This document shows, piece after piece, positions 1-12,000 of a stretch of DNA of 64,000 nucleotides. This DNA is from Tubiluchus corallicola (lineage: Eukaryota > Priapulida > Priapulimorpha > Priapulimorphida > Tubiluchidae), in contig JAQGDQ010000343.1 of NCBI GenBank assembly GCA_030141605.1, forward strand, positions 1-64,000. Direction: 5' to 3'. The translations under genes and the position numbers were made by a program. How positions within the stretch are numbered: position 1 is the stretch's first letter; each line of letters begins with the position of its first letter. Under the pieces are notes generated by a model. That model had not been told where the DNA came from and searched no databases. It saw only the letters and a program-made list of their open reading frames with translations.

Positions 1-3000
1 TGAAAGTAAGTGAAGTTTTTTTTAACAGTAGCAACGGTAATGGTTCTTGCCATAGAGAATATGCAGGATGCTTCCACAGAAATTCCGGCGTAGTTCATCC
101 AGATTACCAAGAGTTCCGGGGCAAATTTGTCCGGTGTACAAACTGAAAATGGGTGAGTTGATGGCGTTTAAAAAAGTTAACAAACATTAAAGTATGTTAA
201 CACATACATGTGTTGTGCTATGTTAACACATGCATGGAATTACACATACATGTCTGTGCTTATGAAGTTGCAAGCTTTATTCCAATGGATCACACAAATG
301 GACCAATGATATCAAACTGTTCCTCATCTTGCAGAAAATTACAGGAAAATACAAAAAAAAGAGTTCAACAGCAAGTTGGTTGGAAGAAGAAACCTTTAGT
401 GAGTTCGAATCTACTGAAGAAGATTCTGATTGAAAAGCAAAACATCGTTACTATCATTTGAATTGAATTTTATTGAAAATAAACTTCATACTGGAATGAA
501 AAAAATTTAAGAAATTAGTCAATATGGAAAATTAGCCTAACACCGACTTATTTTGATAATGCAGGTTGAAAAGTTGGTTTTAAAATTTATCTGACACAAA
601 ATAATTTCACCAGACAGTTTTGTTTTATTAAAGTTCATTTTGCTATTGTTTACCCTCATCTTTGCTACGGATTAGTAAATTATGGATCTGCTGTTGATCA
701 CGAATCTCAAACCTCTGCAAACGTTACAAACAAAAGTGTTAGAACCATTTGTAACTAATTCAATTAACAAATCGTAATCACATGTATTGTAGCCATAGAT
801 AACTTAGAACCAATGAACTGTATCACGGCCAATGTCTATCGTTTCTGTACAAGTGTTATAATGTGCTCCAACCTCCTACAGTTGTCAAGTATCTAACTCC
901 CATTCAACGAATCCATAAACATTTTGCTGGCAGAGCTGTTGATAACTTTTATCCTCCTGTCATACATACTAGTCACGGCTACCGAAATCCTTCATATACT
1001 GCTATGCATCAATGGGCTCAAATTCCTCCTTGGGGAAAAAGAATTTCAAATTGCAACATTTTAGAAAGTATATGTTTGATTTGATTCTAACTCGTTACCT
1101 AACCTGCTAATTGGCATTTTAGGTACCTCTAATCTCACTTGTATTGTTACCATTATTAGTTTTTATAACTGAATATTGTCTTAACTGAGAGATATTGGAT
1201 GTATGAATTTCTCTGTCTGCACCATGCACATATTTGCGCCATCTCTTGGTGAATCTTGAAATCCCACACTCCTTCTCTCCTCAAGGCTGATTTGTACATT
1301 TTTCTAACCTTACCTGTTTCTTTCATAATCTTATTATCATTGTGCATATAGTTGCAAATCAGCCAAAAAATCATAGAATTTAATTATTAAAAGTGACTTG
1401 ACCTTAGTCTATTAATTAGGACTAAAAATCTTTGCTGTCTTGTGCAGGTATGAACAACTGGGAATCATATGACCTTGTCTTTGAGCTGCGATCACCAAGT
1501 ACCAGCAACGATTCTGGGACGTTTTGTGCGGTGTTACCAGATAGCAGATACGTTTCATGTTTACCACCAAATGCAAATCCTAACAATCTATGGGAGAATT
1601 TTCAATTGCCACGAAACGCCAAAAACGTCGCAACAGGGCCAGCTGGCATTTGGGCTATTGATAGTACTATTGATAATAACAATGTATTACGCTATAGAAC
1701 ACGTACTGCGAATCTGGAGTACAGTCAAGCACTTGGTAGATATCTCTCTCTCGTTCTTTTTTTCTCTCTCTCTGTCTCTCTCTCTCTTTCTCTCTCTCTC
1801 CTCTCTCTTTCTCCCACCCCCTCCTTGCCGCTCCCTCTCCCCCACCCCTAAGTCTAAATTACCATTACATTAAAAAGACATTATTTTACATTAAGATTAA
1901 CCTTATTGAAATCCAACATTTGACCTAGGTAACTTTTGTGCTTTAGTTACAAGTAATGCGCTTGAGCCAGGGATTTTCTGCTTGTATTGCAGATGCTCTA
2001 ATCAGTAAGCCACCTCATCTCTCAGTGATCAAGACAGTATGAAGTACAGCCTTTATAAGTGACCACCCAAGCTGCAAAATAAATGCTCTTAATAATTAAA
2101 ACATTACATCATTTATATTACAGTAGTTGACCTACCACGTGATCAACTGATGTGTTATGATGTTTAGACAATCAGTTTTTAAACTGTCAATCTAAAACTG
2201 ACAAACTGATGCGTGTTTAAAGCACATCAAATTCCGTCAAAGTCTGGCAATAACTATTCAACAAAGGGTGTCAGTGAAATTAAGGCGTCAATATTCAGAC
2301 GTGTTTTGTTGCCTATATTCAGACGTGTTTTGTTGTCCTAGGATTGTGTGATTAAAAAGCAAAATTTGAAAAGAAAGGGTTTTAAAGGTTTGGATGAAAA
2401 ATATCTGCAGTGAACAGAAAAAGGCAGTTGCAGCGTGATTTTAAAGATTTAAATGTTGTGGTGTTTGACTACTTAATGCTAGTTCAGTTTGAATAAACAA
2501 AAGCTGTATAAACAAACCTACAGTACTATCGCAAATTGTTTAGTTGATTGGTAGAAAGCAGTAGAGTAAAATCAGAATTTTCTTTTTTTGTCATCAAAAT
2601 CAAAAAGTTTCTTGTATTACCTTTGTTTCTACCTTGCAGGTTCCAGTATCAGCCAGTATGCAATAGTGCTGATCCGTGTACACTTATATAACTTGCCGAA
2701 TTAATAATGACAAAATTTCCCGACACCCTGCCCGTAATGAACAATCCGTATGATGTATCGAACTTCCCAATTTTATTAAGTCTTAATTAAATGCTGAATG
2801 TGTTGGCAGGAAAAATTTTTATTGACCATAGCTTTTTGTGTAAATTTTAGAAAATGTCACTGCCTAAATTTTTACTGTCTCAAATTTTTACTGTCTTTCA
2901 TGTAGGTGGCATCTGAAAGATTTTAAGAAGTACATATTATTACCATGTTATCGCTCATATACATTATGTTTGATATCGGTTTACGAGCTTTAAGCTCATG

Positions 3001-6000
3001 TTTTACAAATATGTACTGTTTTATATCATACCGATGAAAATAAATATTATCTTATCTTATCTCATCTCATCTCATCTCATCTCATCTCATCTCATCTCAT
3101 CTCATCTCATCTCATCTCATCTCATCTCATCTCATCTCATCTCATCTCATCTCATCTCATCTCATCTCATCTCATCTCATCTCATCTCATCTCATCTCAT
3201 CTCATCTCATCTCATCTCATCTCATCTCATCTCATCTCATCTCACCCCATCTCATCTCATCTCATCTCACCCCATCTCATCTCATCTCATCTCATCCCAT
3301 CTCATCTCATCTCATCTCATCTCATCTCATCTCATCTCATCTCATCTCATCTCATCTCATCTCATCTCATCTCATCTCATCTCATCTCATCTCATCTCAT
3401 CTTATCGAGAGTGCGATGCTATTGGCTGTTGAGTCTCAGTTTGTCAGTTCTTGTTTGTTGAATTTAAGACGGTTTGATACCATCAAACTGTTTGTCAAAC
3501 TAAAATTGATTAAACTAGTTTGACGAAAAAAAAACATGTTATTTACATATAAAATTTACTATAAAACATGTTATTTACATTTACTATAAAATATTGTATT
3601 TACAGGAGAAGCTGCTGAATGGGGACGTCTTGATGACGCTTCCTTTAGTCTGTGGCAAAAGGTGGACACAAGTGGGATTGATACTGCTGAGCAAGTCGCT
3701 GTAGGAAAACAAGTTGTGTGGCTTCGCGATGGAACGCAGTCGTTATACGTGCGACTCGGTAAGCTCTCTAGTGGCGCGTTCACAAATAGAGAGTTCTCTC
3801 ACAAGTTCTCTCTGAAAGTAAACTCGCAAGTGTAAATGCCTGTGCAAGAACATGCAAAAGAACTCTATAGGCTGAAGCCTTTTGTTTGCAGACGTATACC
3901 GCGCGTTCAGACTAGCGAGTTTTCTCGTCAAGTAACTCTCATATGTGTTCAGACTAGCGAGTTTTCTCGTCAAGTAACTCTCATATGCGTTCAGACTAGC
4001 GAGTTTTCTCGTCAAGTAACTCTCATATGCGTTCAGACTAGCGAGTTTTCTCGTCAAGTAACTCTCATATGCGTTCACGCAAGCGAGTTTTCTCGTCAAG
4101 TAACTCTCATATGCGTTCAGGCTAGCGAGTTTTCTCGTCAAGTAACTCTCATATGCGTTCAGGCTAGCGAGTTTTCTCGTCAAGTAACTCTCATATGTGT
4201 TCAGACTAGCGAGTTTTCTCGTCAAGTAACTCTCATATGCGTTCACGCTAGCGAGTTTTCTCGTCAAGTAACTCTCATATGCGTTCAGGCTAGCGAGTTT
4301 TCTTGTCAAGTAACTCTCATATGTGTTCAGACTAGCAAGCAAAACTTGCTGCAAGTTACTCTCCGACTGTAAGCACGAGCTGACACTCAGTTGTCTATTC
4401 GAAGCGAGAAGTAGCGAGAGTAACTCGCCGAGTCGTTCACACTAGACGGTAAATCAAGTTGCAGCAGCTGTCGGAGAGTTTCCAATTTCTTGTCGACAGC
4501 AACTCGCAAAACATTTCACACTTGCGAGTTTGCTGTCAGAGAGAAAACTCCGGACAGAAAACTCGCTTGTCTGAACGTGCCGTTATGTTGATTGGAAAAA
4601 CTTCAACTTGCAAATCTATGTAGTTAGTGTATATCTAGACACACTTCAAATTGAGGAGCCTACACTAACGTGGCATATGCTGCGAATTATTACATAATGA
4701 TTCATGTGCCAGTTCTAAATTTCGCTCAGACTAATAAGCAAAAAAAGCATAGTAAACTATCGATAAATGCTTAGAGTTTCGCCTCTTCTTCGAAAAGTTG
4801 TGCAGCACTGTTGCAGTGGGACGGTTCTAGGCTTATTTTATCTAATAATATTTTTTTTCAATTTTACCTTTCTGTAGTTAGAAAATACTTCAACTGCAGA
4901 ATTTCGAATAACCGTGCTTTTGTGCTGCCTCTGCATACTATTTTAAACAATATCCCAATAAATAGACAAGGATTGAATTTGAATTTGGATTAAAAATACG
5001 TTAAAGGAAAGAAACGTTTCTAGGAAGTTAGTCTAGCTTCAATATTTGTGAAAAACGTTATAAGATTTAGTAATACAAGTGTGATAAGCACCTCGTGTAA
5101 TAAGTAAAATCAGTTTAAAGTTATGCTCATTTCACGTTTTGCTGCTCACATTTTCACTGCCCATTTTTCCACCAATCATGTCGTTCACCGGCTGAAAAAA
5201 CAATATGCTATCAATTTCCGTATAAAGTACGGCAGGTTTCTATGAAAAAAACAGACGTTAATTTTGTATATTTTTGCATCAACATCAGTTAAGCTGCAGA
5301 AGTTTAAATTAGTTTAAGCAGCACGAAATAAAGAAAAGTCACGATGTGTTTTTATTTTCAAGTGAATTTTCATTGGAATTAAATCATCTCTCAAAGAGAA
5401 AATTTGTCAGACAAATACAGCAGAAAAAACGTCGCTCAGAAATAGCTTTCAAAACAACCACCCATTAGTTTACTAAACAGGCACGGCGTTACCTAACTTA
5501 TGCAGCCAAACACCGTGACTACACAGCCAAACTCGGCCACAAGGCTTAATAATTGCTTATTCTAAAACGTTGAGATTTCTAGTGACAATTTGTGTAATTG
5601 TGACATCTTCAAATCAGCTCTGTTGGTAAAACTGGATTAGTGTCTTCCATCTCTGTTCTCAATGTTTTGATTAGGTATAACACTTGAGAATCCAACAGGA
5701 AGCAGCTGGCAGAGAATTGAGAATGTTGCAAACTTGGCAGACATCAATGCACTTGGAAGAAATAAACTATGGGCTCTTACTACGGACAATGTTGTGTACA
5801 AGTTCACCTGGCATGGTAAAGGGGTTATATTTAGTTACTACATAGCTATGGCAAAATATGGAATTTTTGTTCTTAACCAAATTATTTAAAACGTCTTCGA
5901 TTTCCAATTTGTTTCTTTATTTATTACTATTATCCTCATGTAGCAACGTCAAAAGTTTTAGAATAAAAACAACTAAACATGTGAATTGACATGGTCTGAT

Positions 6001-9000
6001 GTTGTATTGAAAATGCCATATACATATATCGTTGGCTTGCTGATGAAATCTGCTATCTCCATTGTTGCGTTTTTTCAAAAATGCAATTTTTTTCTAAAGT
6101 ATTCAGCATTACATGAAACAACCTATGATTACTATATCAGTTTGCATTTTGTAATATTTAACATGACTTCTTAGCAGTTCTTATTGGAAAGTAATAATAT
6201 GACAGGTAATAAACTGAATACTAGAATCCGCGTAACTTGCCACTTATTTTCATGCAGTATGAACAAAAAACATTAAAAAAACTGGGATTGAGTTTGAGCT
6301 TTTTAAGAGAATTTTCTTAGAACTCAGTTGTAAGAAAAAAACTTCTTAGATTGGTCTGAAAGCTTATCTAGCCCTGTCATGTCTTAATTTTACTTGACCT
6401 TGACCTGAAAAACAGCAAATTTAAATAAAACATTTGCGTAGTTGCATCTTTCAGTTTTAGTGCTTTAAAGCATCATAGAAAGCGTGCTAGTCTTTTGATA
6501 TGACAGCCTTAAGTTAATAATTTATTTTAATTTAGCATCCAGAACGAAATGTTTTTTATAGTATTACAAAATCACACATTGGACGGTGTTTAAAAATGGC
6601 TGTTTAAAAATTTCCTGTATTGCAAGCGTCATTAACGTTTTGTAGGTGGCTCAACCGTAATTAAGGAAAATCTACCCCACAATCCACCACCATTTGTAGA
6701 CGTAACCGTGGGACCTTATGGGGTTTATTCTGTTGACAAAGACAAATTTGTATATTACCTTACCGAAACTTATGAAGATGCATTGGAGACAGGCGGCTAT
6801 TGGCGTCCAATCAGATCCTTGAAACCAAAATTGACGATCAAATCAGGACTCAATGAAATCATTGCGTCAAACATTGACGAAAAACGTGTGTACAAAGCTG
6901 ACGTTCCCATTAATTTTGAAAGTAAGTGTTAGCATTTTAACATATATTTTGAGCTATATTTTACAATACTGCACTTTTTCTATTTATATATTTGTTTGCA
7001 GTTTACTTGTGGTAAATAAAAGTAGTTTTTCTCAAGTTTAAGACATGTTAGAACACTGACAACACTCTAATTTATTCTATTGCAAATTGTTTTTAACCTT
7101 ATCGTTTGATAAAACAGGACAGAATTGACAGTTAGACAGAAAACTAGAGAATGAGAGTAAACCAGAGGAAAAAGAAAAAATTGTAGAGAATAATAAAGAA
7201 ATTGCAGATGTAAGAAGAAGTAAATTCATTTTGGCAGCTGTTGAAGATGCCAATTTGCCACCCCTTTTCACATTGCCCCACTTGTTGCTAAGGCTCATTG
7301 GTATTATTAAAATTCTGATGTAACTCTATTCCTTTTATTTTATCTTGTCTACTATCTTGTCATCGTTATCACTACATTCACACACTTTCATTGATGTGAC
7401 AGGCTTTCGTTCAACCTGCATCTTTTGCACTCCTGTTATTCCATGATGCGGCTCAGAGATGACATTAACTCCAAATATCTTGCAAAAGTACACAATACAA
7501 AGGTAACATCAGTAATGATCTTAAATAATACGTAGCCTTACAATAAATTATAATTAGCAGCATAGATGATTATCGGCTCATATCGAAAGACAATACAATG
7601 CAAACTGTAAAATAAAGATTGCCTTGTATTGTATAGTATTTTCTTATGACCTAAGCCGATAATCATTTACGCTGCTCACTATAATTTTACAATAGGCTAT
7701 ATCTTATTCAAGATTATTGCTCATGTTATCTCTATATTGCGTACATTTGTATAGCTCTATGCAAATATCATTGACATTTAGAGGAAATAAACTTCAACTT
7801 GAAATAAATAAGACTATATTTGTAACTTTCGATGCTACAAAAGCTGCTGACCTAAAAGCAATTTATCTCTTTTTTCCCCAAGCTGAAACAGACCATTGGA
7901 AAGAATTATCTGATGATTACGAGTCTGATGATTATGCATCCAGCAGTAGCTTTGAAAGTTACTGGAAAATACGGGCAGGTGTTTTGCGCCGATTAGTCAA
8001 TGACACATGGTCAGAGATAGATACTGGTTTCAAGTTCATTGATGTGGGGCCTGTCGGAGTGTGGGCCATTGACACCCAAGGCATCACTCATTATAGGACC
8101 AATACTAGGGGAGAGTCAGATCCTGAAGGTAAGTTTAATCTGCATGTAACAGATTTGTGTCACGGATAGAGAAATTAAACGATATACATTAGATTAGAAG
8201 GTACGATGACAATATGATACGATACTTTTTTTCAATGTACGATATTGATAAACTGTTTTTCAGAAGGCAAGGTACGATAAGCTGATTAGAACGATAAAAA
8301 CGATACGGAACGTCTGTTTAGTTATTGTACAAAGAATGTCTCAGTGTAATATTTTGCTTTTTGCAACCTGTCTCTTGATTAATGTATAGCAGATACATCT
8401 AATTTATGATAAAGTTCTCTTGTTTGATTAATCATAAAATAATACAAACATGTCAGCTGTGACAGGTAATTTTATACGACCAGATCTATTATTCATATGA
8501 GCTGCACTGCCTACACGAAACTAGAAAAATGCTTCTAAAAACGCAACACTTGGCAACAACTGAAGACAGTTGCTATTGCAGGAAGAAAGAACACGACGAT
8601 TACTCAAACAACCTTATAAATAACTCTTTCTTTAATGAAAAAGTAATGTGAAATGATCTTATAAAGGTGAGAGACATGCAGCAATTCACACCATATTCAA
8701 TATGATAACGATAAAAACTGATTATTTGCATCGATACAATTATCAATGATTATCAGCACGATAAATGTCGATATGTGTCGTTATTCTCATCACCCTAGAC
8801 CTGGAATCTATAGTATTCTGTGCGTTCAAATCTTTCTTGTTTTAGAAGGTGTATTTTTTTACGAAATGGCAACCTATATAATTTTTCAAAACGAACGTCT
8901 AGTTTGTTTGTTTATTTATTTTTCAAAATATGCAACATTTTTGTCATTTTAAAACTTAAACAAAAACAAGTTAAGCCAAATTCTGCTTCCCAATGTGACT

Positions 9001-12000
9001 GTACGGAATTTGGTCAAATTTACTGTGTTAGCAGCTCCATTGAAACTTGCGTTTACACCATCAGTTTTTAAACTAACAAAACTAAAACTGACAAACATCA
9101 AACTTTACTCCATCAAATTCTGGTAATAACTATTCAACAAGGCGTGTCAGTCGAATTAAGACGCCAATATTCAGACGTGCTTTGTTGTCTACATTGGGCT
9201 AGCTTGTACGATTAGAAAAGGATAAATTTGAAAACAAAGTGTTTGAAAAGTTCGGATGGAAAAATAGCTACAGTGAAGAATTGAAAGAAGCAGTTACAGC
9301 CTGATTTTCAAAGATTTAGACATTGAGGTGGCATATGACTTTTTATGCGTGTCACACCTGCTTTGATTGACTGTTTTCTGCAAGAAATTCAATTTAAATA
9401 ACCAACACCTGTATAACACACCTACAGTACTGTCACAAATTGTTTAGTAGAAAGCAGAGTTTGGCTGTTTTGTAAATTTTAGAACATTTCGTCTCTTTTT
9501 TGTTATGCTAGACTTGTGCACCCATCTATGTGGGCTTAATGTTGACATTATGTCGTAGAAGTTGATTAAACTGTTTTAAAGAATTTAACATTCACGCTTT
9601 TGATTCAACATTCTTCACATAATCAAACTAGTTTGTCGGTGCCCCACCACTGGGGGCTGGGGGCACCCAGAATCTGTAACCCAGGGGCACACAAAATTAA
9701 AAGTGTGAAATTAAAAGTTTGTCAGTTTTGCTGCTTACATAATCAAACTAGTTTGTCTGGCTAAAACTGGCCAATAAATTTGAGTTGGGGAGTTCCAGCT
9801 TGCAAAGTATATTTTTGTACTTACTCATTTAACACGTACAGGATAAACTGGCCCTGATTTTAAAATTTAATTTAAATTAGTCAAATATTTTACTATTTTT
9901 TACAGGAAGTGGCTGGGAACAAGCTGCTGGAATAAGTGATGTAGAGCAAATTACTGTGGGCAAAGACGTCGTCTGGGCTCGTGATACTAGAAACAATTTA
10001 TATGTTCGAACTGGTATAATACTTTAATTACATGCGTGCTGGTTTCTTTACATGCGTGTCGGAGCATGCGCACAGTGACGCAGCTAATAGGGAAGCAGTG
10101 TTAGCAGAACCGCTCCCCCGGGCACATTTTTCAGAATTGACGCCTTTTCAACGAATCTTTAACATTTTAGATCTCTTATGCGACAAAGTTCTTCGTTTTT
10201 ATCTATCTTAATCACACGGCCATGACAGAATTTTCTTGAGTCATATTTTTTTGACCAAACTGCTCATGAGCGCCTGGCAGCATTTATGAAAAAGGCGCAT
10301 TTTGTTAGTGACTATATGGCTTACATATAAGTGTATATCTAGGCCACCCCGAACACCTTTAACCTCTCACATATTTCTTTTAAAATTGATAAAAATGAAT
10401 AATATATGCATGATTCCCATCAAAGGTCAAGCTCTCGTATTGCCCCCTCAGGAAAGGGCAAGGGGCCGCTGCCACCCTCTGCTCCCGCGGCTCCACAGCC
10501 CCTGAAACTGCTTCCGTGTTTTTGAAATGAGCGTGCTTTTATGCAACTCATTTGTCTATACGATGGTCTAGTAGTAGACCTATTGTCATTTATGTATTGC
10601 AATGGAAAGTTTTGGTGTCTTTACGACAGTGGTCCCAAACTTTCTCGGACCGTTACCCAAATCGGGAAACCCGGTCGTGTCCATTACCCCCCACCTAGTA
10701 CTTCTCCAACTCAAAAAGTAAACACACGTATATGCCACAAGCAAGCAAAATTATTTATGTTTGCTCGTGACATAAATAAATTTCCAGGTGTTGTTGTTGT
10801 ATTGTTGCCAAACAAGAATTACAATTGCTGAATCTGCTCATTACTGAGTGAGCAGGTTTGTTCGAGTAATTATTACTCGAACAAACGAAAACAAGAAGAA
10901 ATGAATGACAACAACAAAATCTCAGTTAGTGGGACGGGTGCCCGTTACCTCCCCAAAAAAGACATATTACCCCCGGGGGGTAATTTACCCCTACTTTGGG
11001 AACCACTGCTTTACGATTTATTATGAAGGCATTGCATCATGTCTGTTGTTGATATTGTTTAGAAAAGCAATCATACTATCATAGATTTTTGTCTGCAGCG
11101 CAATGAATATTATTGGGTGGGACAGAGAGAAGATGAAAGGAGATGCGAATCGAAAGAAAGAATCCATGCGTTAAAATTGTTTGGCATATGCCAGTGTGCC
11201 TTTTTTAAGAGCTTGCTCCCACTAACTTCAGAACCTGGCTACGCCCCTGTATGCAAATTATATTGGTGTTTGGCCTTTACTTCACAAGTAAATTTCAAGT
11301 AAATTAAGTGAAAATTTTAGAAATTTACGAGTTGAATCACGTGGCTAAAAAGTAGGTCTAATTATTTGGCAACAATAGCGTGTCACCTATGATATGGCTG
11401 ACCATGTGTATGGGAGCATGAGATCATGTATGTGCTTGTATGTTTCATATTCTTTAGTTATTACGCACTGCATTACTCTTCAAATTAAGTTATACATATT
11501 TCATTGCAAACTTCAAATGATTCATTTTGCAAACGAAAGATTAACAATCATCATTCACGATGATTCACGATGATTATTATAAATTAACTTTATTATTTAT
11601 ATAGCGTATCAGCTCAGGTGACCTCGATGTGCTGTACAATTAAAGTCTATTATAACTTGTAATTACATTTACATTGTCATCATAAAATATAATGATTCTA
11701 CAATCACAAAATTATACTAATTTTAAATAGTGCTATAAGATTATAAGATAGATTGTAAAAGCCATGGTAAAACTATCACTAACATATTCTACTCTAATGT
11801 ACAGACAGTGCTATAATCCACAATGCTGTCTAAGAAATTTTAAAAGTATCCTAAATAGTCATTTTGGTGTTAGCATGCAAAACACACTGAATTTCAAATA
11901 CTTGAAAATTTCAACTACGATAAACTGTTGACCTAATAGATTTATTGTTTGTTTCCAAATAGGAATTAGTGACTCAAACCCAAATGGAATTGCCTGGAGA

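Noticed and set aside
3-146. Open frame from the left edge ending in a stop (CHREYAGCFHRNSG...)
   Set aside because: Could be a C-terminal exon followed by AATAAA at 478. But the donor-like TGAAA/GTAAGTG at bases 1-10 fits the tectonin gene better, and 47 open codons are not rare by chance.
863-1084. 73-codon plus-strand ORF
   Set aside because: Lies in the tectonin intron before exon A. It has no acceptor or family similarity, and its codon content looks random.
3743-4372. 178- and 203-codon ORFs on opposite strands
   Set aside because: Product of the 42-bp array inside an inverted-repeat element; overlaps the intron next to exon B.
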